Assembly: GCA_949752735.1 (NCBI GenBank)
Contig: OX457043.1
Location: 41,292,087 to 41,356,086 of the forward strand
DNA length: 64,000 nt
Source: Lumbricus terrestris
Taxonomy: Eukaryota; Annelida; Clitellata; Crassiclitellata; Lumbricidae
Direction: 5' to 3'
The position numbers and the translations under genes were made by a program. Numbering within the stretch: position 1 is the stretch's first letter; each line of letters starts with the position of its first letter. Shown in pieces: positions 1-9,774 of this stretch. The notes under the pieces are model-generated. The model saw only the letters and a list, made by a program, of their open reading frames with translations. It made no database searches and had not been told where the DNA came from.

Positions 1-320
1 TTTTTGATCTCCCGCACCCTGGTCCCCATGGTGGTAGAGATTTGCCAAGCACTGATCCGGGTGGTTCTGATGGACCTCTATCTAGGAAAAAATTTCAAAT
101 CAATAGCTGGGGTTTTTTGGAAAAAATTTGGGGGTTTCGCTCCCCACCCTGGCCCCCATGGTGGTAGAGAATCGCCAACCCCTCGACTTTGCGTCTCGTG
201 CCGAGACCTACACAGTAGTGAAGGTTTGGAGTGAAAAGCTCAAAAACTGTGAGCGTGCATTCTGGACAAAGTCAACCACCCACATACATACATAGCCAAG
301 TCCTTTCTTATAGATATAGA
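1..320 (+). repeat. dispersed repeat fragment, probable 3' portion
   Basis: A segment containing two copies of a CACCCTGG-CCCCATGGTGGTAGAGA phrase (near 15 and 145), ending in a stretch with TGTGAGCGTG-CATTCTGGACAAA, a CA-rich run and CCTTTCTTATAGATATAGAT. A very similar ending (GTGGGCGTG, ATTCTGGACAAACATAC, then a CA-rich run) occurs at 39330-39390, so both look like copies of one transposable-element family. The window edge cuts this copy. The family is not identified. Confidence 0.45.
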
Positions 321-1400
321 TGAAACTGACCAAAGCGGTCATGTACTACAATGGTCATGAAATCCATGGAAGTAAAATATTATCATACTCAAGGGACCTT
401 ATTTAATCCTCGTGAAACTATGAAGAAAAGCTATCCACACAATATAATAGTCAAATGACTAAAATAAAATTGCCAAACAATTATTTAAAAGGTCATCTGG
501 GATATCTTAAGGAGGTAAATAGTTAGGACCTTTTCTACGCTTATAATGGGCCATTTCCACTTTCTTGTAAATTTTCTAGACTCATCCTTGATGCAATTGC
601 AATGAATCGAATGCTTAAACGATATCGTCTGTTAATAACACGATATATTAACAATAATTAAAGAAGTCAGCATGAAAACTAACGTATAGAATACAACTAC
701 TGAAAAAAGTTCAAGAATCGAAAACTGCCAGTGTCTTGCATTAAACCGTGTAAAATATACGACATCTTAAGTGCACGTGTACTGAATATGCTAATCTGTT
801 TTTGCAAACCATCTGATAAAAAATACTCCGAAAAAACTTATCTCTGCATCATTAACCGCGCGGTGCGCATGCATGCGTACATCCATATCGCAAATCGTGA
901 AGGCTGTATACGGTTGGTCTAATCTCAGAGCTGTCAATCAAACGCGGCAAATTATAGTCAGTCGAGCATGGAGAGCAGATAGTTTCCCATTCACAGATCA
1001 TTGCCAATCAAAAGTTGGCTAAAGCTGAATCCGAAACCTTAAGGTGCAGAATAATTTGGACAGCATCTCGCAGCGACGTGGTCTTTACGGAAATGGTAAA
1101 CACTCCATCCAGATGGCATGAAGAGTGCACGGCTGCTGGTTCGCTTCTCGCTACCATCTAAAAGGGCCACCGTGCAACCTTCCATTCGCCAGATGGCCTT
1201 TGGTAGACTGTGGAGTATGATGTGATGGTCGCCGTGCATGGCTGCAGAAAGTTAAATTCGACTCCTTACAGTAATAGATTAACTGGTGATAGATAATCCG
1301 TTCTTTTCTCATTGTAATCAAACTGCGTTCAATGTGTCGATTTGAATTTAAACGAAGATTATCACGTGACCATCTCGTCACTTCGCTTATACATGCAGAA
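321..1400. other. non-coding, no feature seen
   Basis: AT-rich sequence with only short open frames of no coding character. It lies downstream of exon 3001-1591 on the minus strand, so it is probably the start of the next intron of that gene. No repeat boundary or regulatory element could be fixed. Confidence 0.5.
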
Positions 1401-1410
1401 CCACTAACCC

Positions 1411-1490
1411 TCCTTAGTAAATCCATCCTTAGTAAATCCGTCCTTAGTAAATCCGTCCTTAGTAAATCCGTCCTTAGTAAGTCCGCGTCC
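1411..1490. repeat. 15-bp minisatellite
   Basis: About five tandem copies of CCTTAGTAAATCCGT with minor variants. It lies about 100 bp past the donor of the minus-strand exon ending at 1591, so it is intronic. Confidence 0.85.
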
Positions 1491-1590
1491 TTCATTAATC
1501 CATCCTTACATGCAATCAGTTCTCGATAGGTGCAATAATGCAATAGGTGTCTTCCCGATGCTTCTATACATGTCCCCTCGTGCTGTTCAC

Positions 1591-3001
1591 TTTTTTGAAA
1601 GGTCAAGGACACCTTGCTCATCACACGGATACTCGCCACTTCCGGTGACGTACTTCCGCTCCTCCACCTCATCCCTCGCCCGGAACCGACGAGTAAAGTC
1701 GACTGGGGCCAAAGAATCGAATCTGTGCGCATGCGCAGCGAGTGACGTATCGCCGTACGAGCGACACGTGACGGCGCACTCCTTCGCCGGCGCATGCGCG
1801 GACGATCGAGATGGAACGATCGATGATTCGTACGCCGCCGGACTATATTCTTTGGCGGAGGAAGCGATTGCGGCCGCCGGGCGCCACAGCTTCCGCTCCT
1901 GGACGTCAGTTCCTGTCGGACCGAATCTGTTCGGAGAGTTGGACTTGGTCGTCGTTCCGGTCCACGGTTGACTGGAAAGGCCTGGCGCACAGGAGCGCCA
2001 CCGACTCAACTCCGAGAGCAGGGCTGCGCTCTGATTGGTCGGCGTCGAATCGGTTTTGCGGAGGGCGGAGTACGAAGCGGCGTGGTGAGGATCAGCGGGC
2101 GGGTGACGGAAGAGCGGATCCTTTGGTGGTCCGGAGGCTGAGGATGCTGCTGAGGAGGAGGATGACTTGCAGTGGTGATGGTGATGCGAACGGCGCCTGC
2201 GCGGCTGCTGCTGTTGCTGCTGGTGATGCTGGTGCGATGATGGAGCGTTGGATGGAGCGGATGCGGAAGTGGAAGAGGAAGCGGAAGGTGGGAGAGGGTG
2301 GGAGGGTGGGCGCTGGATGCTCGGATGACCCCCCGTCGTCGCTGTTGTGCTGGCGGCCCCGCCGGCGGCGGCGGCGGGAGATGTTGGGTGCGACCCGGAC
2401 TGGAATTCGGGTAGAAGTGGTTGGAGTGGAAATCCCATGAAGAGATAGGGAGGGTAGAGGGAGAACTGCGGTGGTGGGAACGGCAGAGAGGCCAGCTGCG
2501 ATTGGCTGAGACCGCAGATGCTGGCCAACTGCGACATGCTGAGGGGGGAGCTCATATCGGCCGCTCTTCCACCAACACCCGGCTGTTGCTTTCCTCCGCC
2601 GCCACCCCCTCCTCCTGCCTTTCCCTCGGGGGCTCCGACCATCGAAGGCAGGTGGCGCCAGAATGCCGCTTCCCCGTAGGGGAAGTCGGGTGTCGACAGG
2701 GGAGTGCCACGGGGGGCGGATGTCGTCCGCCAGTCCGTCCTTCGAGTTCCGCTTCCGCTACGGACGTCCGGATACGGTGCGACGTCCTTTCTGTCCGTGT
2801 CAACTGGAAGGGTCTTAAGGCAGGACAGCGGTTTACCAGCAACGGAGTTTGATGTTGGGACGAAGGCTAAGGGCGGATCAGAGGAGCAGAAGGACGAAGA
2901 GGATGGCGAGGTGAGTCCGGACAATGGAGACCGGATGTCCCGGATCAGTGCGTCGGATATCGACTTCGACTCTGGACTCGGTTCAGACTTTATCAACGAA
3001 A
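1591..3001 (-). CDS. internal coding exon of a nuclear co-regulator-like gene (LCOR/E93-type candidate)
   Basis: The minus-strand frame is open for about 469 codons. It starts directly after a strong acceptor (pyrimidine-rich tract ending TTTTTGCAG, exon from 3001) and ends at a GT donor (AAAAA/GTGAAC, exon end 1591), because the frame meets TGA just beyond. The exon begins with two bases that complete the G left by exon 13675-13476. The protein starts with a SUMO consensus (IKSE), then Ser/Pro-rich sequence, a Gly run, a hydrophobic Leu/Phe/Pro-rich block around residues 155-200, Ala/Thr/Ser, Gln, Arg and His runs, and ends DEQGVLDLSKK. VLDLSKK fits the PxDLS-like CtBP-binding class. Vertebrate LCOR and LCORL carry VLDLSTKK in a comparable context, from memory. 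No DNA-binding domain is present here; in that family it would lie in a later exon. The exon call is strong and the family name moderate. The donor is non-consensus, and an earlier one (AAG/GTGTCC) would remove the VLDLS motif. Confidence 0.8.
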
Positions 3002-3464
3002 CTGCAAAAATAAATGAACGTTATGCATACGATCTATTATTATTAATAGGCCTATTCAAGCCGAATAAAGTAGGTTGAAACAGCAATAAACGTCATTATA
3101 ATATGCCAGATAGACAGACACACATAGTAAGTGAGACAACCGCAAAAATTCAGTGAGGGAGCACACAAAAATCGTGTTGCTGCAGTATTTAAAACCTTTG
3201 GCGATGCGCTCAAAAGCCCTATTACAGTACAATCCACATAATTATCCATTGCAACTTTTGCGTTTTATCAAACGTTGAACATCTGTTTGATTCGCTAGGA
3301 GTGTGCCAGACGAATTACGTGGCGCCTTGATTCTTATTTATTTCAATGTTCGATCGAAAGAGGTCGTGGGTCACATGCATGACCTGGCGATGTCGACGAA
3401 TTCTGATGAATGAAAGAGGAGCTGTACTGGTTAATCATTCATTCGCTCTGATAATCTACATAAT

Positions 3465-3540
3465 TATATAGCGCCCCTTCAATCTGTCAAGTCAGAGGCG
3501 TTGAGGTCATCATGAAAAAGTATAAATTGTCCCCAGCCAT
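3465..3540 (-). repeat. SINE-like 3' tail fragment
   Basis: Contains TATATAGCGCCCCTTCAA followed by TCAGAGGCG. On the minus strand this reads CGCCTCTGA...GAAGGGGCGCTATATA, the same 3' module as the SINEs at 30776-31012 and 51395-51600. A shorter copy of the module lies near 4548-4580. Confidence 0.45.
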
Positions 3541-3579
3541 GCACAGAAAATCCCTTATACATGTAGCTTTAGCGACGAA

Positions 3580-3785
3580 CATAATATATATAATATATAT
3601 ACATACATAATATTATATATGTCACAAGATCAAGAGCACGATAGGTCTATACTTGGTGTTCCTAACAAAGTTCTGATAACTTATATATATATATATTATA
3701 ATATAATATATATATATATAAGTTATCAGAACTTTGTTAGGATATATATATATTATATATATTATATATATATATATAGGCCTAC
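3580..3785. repeat. TA-rich block with perfect palindrome
   Basis: Bases 3661-3681 are the exact reverse complement of 3721-3741, and the TA-rich spacer between them is itself self-complementary, so the whole 81 bp can fold into one hairpin. TA-rich sequence flanks both sides. Confidence 0.85.
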
Positions 3786-4240
3786 TCTTGAAACTGCCGT
3801 TGCTTTTTTACATACTTAACCACAGTGTCTCCGTAGCGTGGGAATGTAAATTGGTCGCGTGTTTTACCGTCGTTACCGCCTCATTGAAGAGCTCAGAGAT
3901 GAAGTTAAAACAGAAAATGATGAGTCATTATTGGAGCTTGGATTTATTGGGTCATTGAAGAGTGCGATTCGCCGGGTCATTTGCGTCGTTATCAAAGGCA
4001 AAGATGGCAAGGCTTGCATGCGCCTCTGTCGTCGACTATCATTACGTTAATGGAGAATCTATGGTTTATAGGCTTCTACTTCCTGAAATAATGGACGAAT
4101 CGGACACAACGGAAGTAGTCAACCAAATCAGGGATTGCGAGGACAATTTAAATAAGCATGTTCATTGTTTAATGCTTGCAGGGATTGTTGCATGAAGGAC
4201 GACGCGAAAACAAGCCGACCAATTCCCCTCACCCAAAAGG
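3786..4240. other. non-coding, no feature seen
   Basis: Short overlapping open frames occur here but none has recognisable domains, splice context or sustained length. I see nothing else to annotate. Confidence 0.4.
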
Positions 4241-4246
4241 ATGTGG

Positions 4247-4380
4247 ACTAAGCTAAACACTGGGCATCGAACTCCGACACTGGTTGCACTCTGCCAGTGC
4301 CAGCCCCAAGCCTGGATAAAGGAGGAGGGCGTCGCTAATGGTCCTTGTTACCATACAGTGACGTTAAACTCAAACTACCT
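4247..4380 (+). repeat. SINE family A, truncated copy
   Basis: Shares CACTGGTTGCACTCTGCCAG, then CAAGCCTGGATAAAGGAGGA and GGGCGTCGCTAATGG, with the copy at 41757-41870. The same module, more diverged, occurs at 24225, 33040, 35195, 53350 and 59310. The tRNA-like head is missing here. Confidence 0.75.
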
Positions 4381-4624
4381 ACCTACTGGGTATCGACCGT
4401 ATACAACGACGCAACATTTACATGATTTGTATTATTATTATTATTAGAATCACTTTCAACATCACAATTTAATTGTTGTCATGATTGTTACATGTACATA
4501 TATGAATAAAAATTTCTACCGTCAGTTTATTGATTCATTTTTAAAAAAGCGCCCCTTCAAGAAGTCTACTCTGAATGTTTCGCGCAAGTGATTGAAAATC
4601 ACACACACACTATATCCAGTGATA

Positions 4625-4911
4625 TTTTAGTTCTTAGATTAATTTTACTTCTAGTTCTTATTCACTTCTGTTGACGTGATTTTACTTCCACTTCTACCTA
4701 ATATCTTTGCTTCTACTTCTAGTTCTCAAATAATTTTACTTCTAGTTCTAATTCACTTCTGTTGACGTGATTTTACTTCCACTTCTACTTCTAGTTCTCA
4801 AATAATTTTACTTCTAGTTCTTATTCACTTCTACTAGAGCAATTTTACTTCTACTTCTACTTCCAGTTCTCAGATAATTTCACTTCTTCTTCCAGTTAGA
4901 GTTTAGACATA
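4625..4911. repeat. degenerate TTCTA-rich tandem repeat
   Basis: Repeating phrases such as ATTTTACTTCTAGTTCT, TATTCACTTCTGTTGACGTG and ACTTCCACTTCTAC. A related array lies at 11880-12130. The hAT element at 4920 inserted at its end and duplicated ATTTTACT from it. Confidence 0.75.
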
Positions 4912-5150
4912 ATTTTACTCAGGGCCGGCGCCAGAGTATTTGGCACCCTAGGCGAACCTGTCGAACTGCGCCCCCCCGGCGCCCACGGCAACTAAGATTG
5001 AATTAATATTAACTTTCACAAAGGAATGCTATGGTGCCTTTTGTTTTAATTCGTATTTGCATTCAATAGAAAGAAGAAGAATAGCATAGAACATGTATAA
5101 TCTATATAATGGTGTATTCGTTTAAACGGAATTATACCGGTAATGTAATT

Positions 5151-5528
5151 TCAAAACTTCATTTTTCGCGCTTTTGCTTTAGCAAATGTAGAAACGAGTT
5201 CCATCAGCTCAATGTCTTTGGCAATGTCATGTTCAATTGACAGAGTAGCTAGTCCAACAAGTCTTTCTTGTAGCATGGACGTTCGCAAATATGTTTTTAT
5301 CAGTTTGAGCTTAGAGAAGCTTCGCTCACCACTAGCCACAGAAACTGGAAGTGTCAAGAGAATTCGCAGAGCTGTAACAGTGTTGGGGACACTATCTGTT
5401 AGATTATTTTTCAATATAAAGTTTAGTACATCATGTGGCGATGTACACCTTGCAATTCGTCTTGAAATGGCTTTCAGTTCACTGCTTAGATCAACTGCAT
5501 CAATATCTTTGGAGTCTCCATGTTGCAA
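5151..5528 (-). pseudogene. hAT transposase C-terminal (hATC dimerisation) fragment
   Basis: About 125 codons on the minus strand. The sequence has the hallmark hATC block: an LTLPVSVASGERSFSKLK-type motif, then LRTSMLQERLVGLATLSIE. In complete hAT transposases this region forms the dimerisation face and part of the catalytic core. The BED zinc finger and the rest of the catalytic domain are absent, so this is a remnant of a protein usually above 600 residues. It resembles the ZMYM1-like hAT lineage common in animals. It sits inside the element defined by 8-bp duplications. Confidence 0.88.
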
Positions 5529-5760
5529 AGTTTTTCAAGATTCAAGCAATGTTCCATAACTTCCTTACTTCTCTCTGCCATGGGGGATTGAAATAACGAC
5601 GGACACTGACAAATTAAAAATTAAATTTTATTATGATTTAGCTACTATTTTTCTATATTTTTATCCATTTTTGTAAAATAAATAAAATATAAATAAAATA
5701 ATTACAATTTACATATACAAATTTAAATATTTACATCAAATGATTTTAAATAAAACGTTG

Positions 5761-5995
5761 TGAGATCCTGAGTGGCCGAGTGGGTTGGTAGCCCGCTCGC
5801 CACGCCGGCGGCCCGGGTTCGATTCCCGGTCAGTCAGTTTATCAGAGATTAATTTCTCGGATCTTTACTGCGGGTGGCTCGGTCGCAATATAAACGTGGA
5901 GTAGCGGTGGTGAAGGATCTCACCCTCATGGTCGAGGCCATAAGACAGCCGCTGTATAAATATGCGATTACATTTACATTACATTTACATTTATT
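5761..5995 (+). mobile_element. tRNA-derived SINE nested in the hAT element
   Basis: The 5' part resembles a tRNA with internal pol III boxes: box A-like TGGCCGAGTGGGTTGG and box B GGGTTCGATTCCCGG. A body follows (TCAGAGATTAATTTCTCGG shares a hairpin with the SINE at 53180), and then an ATTTACATTACATTTACATT tail. It is not a functional tRNA gene because the 3' half continues into SINE body. Target duplications could not be fixed. Confidence 0.8.
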
Positions 5996-6379
5996 GACAT
6001 TTGTACAAAAGTAAAACTAAATATCTTACCTACAGTATATATCAGTCGACGACAATCGAATTTCAAATATTTAATTTATTTTCAATTTTCAATATTTATG
6101 TTATATTTACACCGTTACACGCCAGATTTTGATTTCGAAATGACGTCACCGGATGTGGCGTTATTTCCTATAACGTAAGTAAGTAAACTAGTGATCAAAT
6201 TTATACTATGCAATTCGTTTCATCTAGCGGGAAAAAATAAAATGTAATATATTGCAATAAAACTTTAAATAAATATATAAATTAACTAAAAATTACAAAC
6301 TTTTAGTGCCGCCCCAGGAATTTGCCGCCCTAGGCGGCCGCCTAGTTCGCCTAGTGGTTAAACCGGGCCTGATTTTACT

Positions 6380-9300
6380 TATATATATTCGTTTTAATGA
6401 GAAAAAGACAATCTGACAATAACGCAGAAATACTAACATGAGTGATAATGAATAATTAGAGTTCAAAGTTCGATAATTAGTCTTAAAGTTAGCTAGTAAA
6501 TATTTTTATATAACGATCGTGGGATAAATTGAGAATTGTCCTTTAATGGGAGAGTATGGTTGTGAGCTCTAGGTCTTAGTTGGTGAGAGGAGGGGGGTCG
6601 GAGAGGAGGTAGGAGTTGGTAGAGAACATGTTTGGGGTTGTGTGTAATGGAGAAAAGGAGTTTTGCATCAGCTGAGTTGGCAAGTTCGGAGACAGTAGGA
6701 AAGGTTTGCTCTAGGTATCCTAGGCGTTTAGCTCTTTTTATGAGTTTTTCAAGGCGTTCTTTGTCAGACGCCAGGGTGAGACCCCACCATGATGGGGAGG
6801 CATACAGTAATTTAGCTACAGTAGTTGCTTTGGTAACATTATGGATAGATGGAGAGGAGAGGCCATGGGTTTTGAGCTTTCTGATGGCATAGAGAGAGGA
6901 TGAGCAGGTAGCTGTGAGGTGGTCTATATGGGCTGTGAGTTTGAGGTTGTCTTGGAGGATAACACCCAGTACCTTCATGGTTTTAACTCTGGTTATGTTT
7001 GGTAATGGTGGAGGAGGGTCATATTGGTGACGGGGGCGGAAAATGATCATTTCTTTCGATTTAGAGTTATTTAGGGTAAGATTGTTGGCAGAAGCCCAAG
7101 TAGAGATCGAGTGGAGCTCAGATGAAATTGTGTTAGCTTGAGTGGATCCTATGAGGAGGTAAGTGTCATCAGCGAATTTGATCATGAGGTTAAGTGGTTG
7201 AGCAGGGTGCAGGTCTGAACCAGTGATGGAGAAGTTAGTAGGTCCTAAGACTGAGCCTTGGACTATACTGGCATTGATTGGGAGGAGAGACGAGGTGTGG
7301 CCTTTGAACACAGTGAGGTGAGAGCGTTCAAGATGATATTCAACAAGCCAGTTATAGATTTGGTCTGGGATATCGAGAGTGGAAATTTTGTCAAAGAGGG
7401 CAGAGTGCTTGACAGAGTCAAATGCTTTGGAGAAGTCAAGGGAGATTATTGAGACATAGTCATTGGTTTTTAGGAGGATTTGTGTGTGATGTAAGATAGA
7501 TATTATGGCGGCGGAGGTAGAGCCAGTAGGTCTGAATGCAAATTGATCAGAAACCAGGGATTCAAGAGGGGGTTGCGTAAGAGTTGGGTATATGTATCTC
7601 TGAACGATTTGCTTTTCAACTATTCTGGAGAGGATAGGGAGGATGGAAATTGGGCGGAAGTCTGCTTTTTGAGAGGGAGGGTTTGTTTTAGCTTTTGGCC
7701 GGATGATGGCTATTTTCCATTGGAGGGGGATGAAGTGGGATAGGAATGAGAGATTGATAAGGTGAGACAGGGGTAGGGAAAAGTATGGTGCGGTAAGTCT
7801 AAGAAACCAAGCGGGTAGGTTGTCATATCCAGTGGCGGTAGGATGCAGATGGTCAAGGAGATAGAAAAGTTGGTATTCCTCAATAAATGGGTAATTGTGT
7901 GGCGCTGTGAGCCGAAAATTGGGAGGCGAGTAATTGTTGTCGGTGGAGATGGAGGAGTAATAGAGGTTGAGGTCGTTTGCGGTGATGTCAGTAGGGTAGT
8001 TGCTCTCGGGGTCTTTGTTGGTAAGGGATTTAACTTTATCCCAAAGCGGTTTAAGACCATTACGTGGGTCGACATTTTTGAGTTCACATGATATTTCTTT
8101 AGAAATGGCTCGGTTGATTTTGAGGGAGACGGAGGATGCTTTTTCAATTTTGTTTTGTCGCATTAAGCGGTTTTTATGCCGTAACATCTGTTTAATTTCT
8201 GGCGTAATGTATGGTGGGTCACTAGAAGTAATGGTTATAGTTCTTTCGGGGTAGAATTTATCCAAACAGTTGAGGGATTCGTGGTAGAATTGGTTCCAGG
8301 CTTCTTTAGGGTCATTGTTGCTGAGCAGACGCTGTGGGTTGTAATCTTGAAGGTGGATGAGAAGATTCGCATGTTGGTCAGGTGTTCGTTTTCTGAAAGT
8401 TTTCTTGATTTTGATTTTGTGCAGGTTTGTGATGTTAGATGATGTGGAAGCAATGATGGTTTTGTGATCTGTTTTAATCACTGAGCTGACGACTTTGATG
8501 TTGCTGTAGATTGGGAGAGAGGTGAGAAGGCGGTCTAGAAAGTTTTCTCCTCTTGTTGGGTGTTTAACTATTGAAGTTAGACCAGTTAATTCAGAAAGTT
8601 TATTAATGTCCAACTTGTTGAGATCACCGGCAAGAATGATAACGGCATTATTGTTTTTGAGTATTAGTTCATCAATGTTGTTACTGAGTTGAAGGAGAAG
8701 AGAAGTCGTTTGATATTTCGGAGCTGGTGGGTGGTATAGTGCTCCAACATAATAGTGTTGACCAGATTTTTCAACGGTAATCCATAACAGTTCAAAGTCT
8801 TTGGTGCTTTCTTTAGGTTGGTGTTGGAGTGCTTTGAGGCGGTTACTGGTGAAGATAGCAACTCCTCCTCCCTTTCTATCGTTTCTGTCTTTGCGGAAGA
8901 TGGTAAATCCAGGAATTTGGATGATAGAGTCAAGGTGTTTAGATTTGAGGTGTGTTTCGGATATGATAGCGATTTCAATATCATAACCGTACAGTTCGAT
9001 TTCCAGCTGTTCAATGGCTTTTGGCTTTGCAAGTGAGTTGACGTTAAGGATGAGAAGAGTCGGAGGGGTATTCTTGGTGGATGATGCAGATTGCGGTTTG
9101 TTAGGGGGATGATTTAGTTGGATTCGGATGAGGTTGCTGGGTCTTTGAGTCTCGTGATGAGATGAGTGGCTTGGCATAAGGTTGTGTCGTTCATGCTTTG
9201 ATGTTTCGATCTTGCATGAAGCTGTTGATCCGAAGTACGAAGTTGCAGTCCTGTTGTTAGATGTAGATGTAGATCTGATGCGGTGAGTGGTAATTCGGGA

Positions 9301-9560
9301 GTTGATGATTCTAGGGTGGTCTGGATTCCATAATTTCAGGTGAAACAATATTTTCCGCGTTGCACGAGGTGGAGGGGTTGATGAAATTCTCAACATAAAT
9401 AGTTCTGAAGAAACGTATTTTACGATTGGCATGGCGCGTAGTGTTGCCGACTTTAGTTTTAAATATCCCGCATAACCGATGGTGAGCGATAATATGCGTC
9501 CGTAAACTATAGATAAAACTGTGTCTCTACCTGGATGTTAATAAATTACGCCGCTAGTAG
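6380..9560 (-). mobile_element. non-LTR retrotransposon (CR1/L2-like LINE), near-complete ORF2
   Basis: It comprises the 979-codon EN-RT frame plus flanking untranslated sequence. The 3' end abuts the target duplication of the hAT element at 6372-6379. No ORF1 is seen upstream (above 9432), so the copy is either 5'-truncated or belongs to a single-ORF lineage. No target duplication was resolved. It has the same orientation as the host gene whose intron it occupies. Outer limits are approximate. Confidence 0.8.
6493..9432 (-). CDS. LINE ORF2: AP endonuclease and reverse transcriptase
   Basis: An uninterrupted 979-residue frame starting at ATG (9432). The N-terminal 125 residues are unassigned. 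An endonuclease/exonuclease/phosphatase domain follows (about 126-330), with LNVNS (129-133), SETHL (158-162), GDLN (269-272) and TDH (321-323) at catalytic positions. The reverse transcriptase has DFRPISILP, a DQFAFRPTGSTSAA block, ISLDFSKAFDSV, QGSVLGPTNF and FADDTYLL, with the catalytic FADD at 753-756. The thumb-type VLGVILQDNL and a C-terminal LRPRAHN...LPLKDNSQFIPRSLYK tail follow. No RNase H is seen. The protein nicks target DNA and copies the element RNA in place (target-primed reverse transcription). The motifs fit the CR1/L2/Daphne group; the exact clade needs a tree. An intact frame implies recent insertion. Confidence 0.93.
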   Translation of the reverse strand: MPIVKYVSSELFMLRISSTPPPRATRKILFHLKLWNPDHPRIINSRITTHRIRSTSTSNNRTATSYFGSTASCKIETSKHERHNLMPSHSSHHETQRPSNLIRIQLNHPPNKPQSASSTKNTPPTLLILNVNSLAKPKAIEQLEIELYGYDIEIAIISETHLKSKHLDSIIQIPGFTIFRKDRNDRKGGGVAIFTSNRLKALQHQPKESTKDFELLWITVEKSGQHYYVGALYHPPAPKYQTTSLLLQLSNNIDELILKNNNAVIILAGDLNKLDINKLSELTGLTSIVKHPTRGENFLDRLLTSLPIYSNIKVVSSVIKTDHKTIIASTSSNITNLHKIKIKKTFRKRTPDQHANLLIHLQDYNPQRLLSNNDPKEAWNQFYHESLNCLDKFYPERTITITSSDPPYITPEIKQMLRHKNRLMRQNKIEKASSVSLKINRAISKEISCELKNVDPRNGLKPLWDKVKSLTNKDPESNYPTDITANDLNLYYSSISTDNNYSPPNFRLTAPHNYPFIEEYQLFYLLDHLHPTATGYDNLPAWFLRLTAPYFSLPLSHLINLSFLSHFIPLQWKIAIIRPKAKTNPPSQKADFRPISILPILSRIVEKQIVQRYIYPTLTQPPLESLVSDQFAFRPTGSTSAAIISILHHTQILLKTNDYVSIISLDFSKAFDSVKHSALFDKISTLDIPDQIYNWLVEYHLERSHLTVFKGHTSSLLPINASIVQGSVLGPTNFSITGSDLHPAQPLNLMIKFADDTYLLIGSTQANTISSELHSISTWASANNLTLNNSKSKEMIIFRPRHQYDPPPPLPNITRVKTMKVLGVILQDNLKLTAHIDHLTATCSSSLYAIRKLKTHGLSSPSIHNVTKATTVAKLLYASPSWWGLTLASDKERLEKLIKRAKRLGYLEQTFPTVSELANSADAKLLFSITHNPKHVLYQLLPPLRPPSSHQLRPRAHNHTLPLKDNSQFIPRSLYKNIY

Positions 9561-9708
9561 TCCAAACTCTGAGAATTTAAAATATTCGAAAATTATATAA
9601 AGCATATCAGAGAACTAAAACATACTGTTATAAAAGCGTAATATAATAATAAAATCTCAACAGCAGAGAAAAATACACGCACGAGCGGTGTGCGCCAAAC
9701 AAACAAAC

Positions 9709-9774
<66 letters not shown>

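Larger units (their letters stand above)
4920..6371 (-). mobile_element. hAT DNA transposon, internally deleted
   Basis: The element is 1452 bp with short imperfect terminal inverted repeats: CAGGGCCGGCGCC on the left, and CAGGCCCGGTTTAA on the right read inward. It is flanked by a perfect 8-bp target duplication, ATTTTACT, at 4912-4919 and 6372-6379, as expected for hAT transposition. The only transposase sequence left is the C-terminal dimerisation region (5151-5528, minus). A tRNA-derived SINE lies inside. It cannot move on its own. Confidence 0.93.

Noticed and set aside
1811..2852. Plus-strand frames of 209 and 143 codons
   Set aside because: Antisense shadows of the GC-rich minus-strand exon 3001-1591. 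They lack splice context and recognisable motifs.
5761..5835. Functional tRNA gene
   Set aside because: The A and B boxes are good, but the sequence runs into a SINE body and no closed acceptor stem is visible.
6632..9036. Several plus-strand frames within the LINE
   Set aside because: They lie antisense to the 979-codon EN-RT frame, which carries all the domain motifs.
9709..9772. Poly(A) tract as the 3' tail of the LINE
   Set aside because: The LINE is on the minus strand with its 3' end near 6380-6490. This A run is on the plus strand beyond its 5' end.
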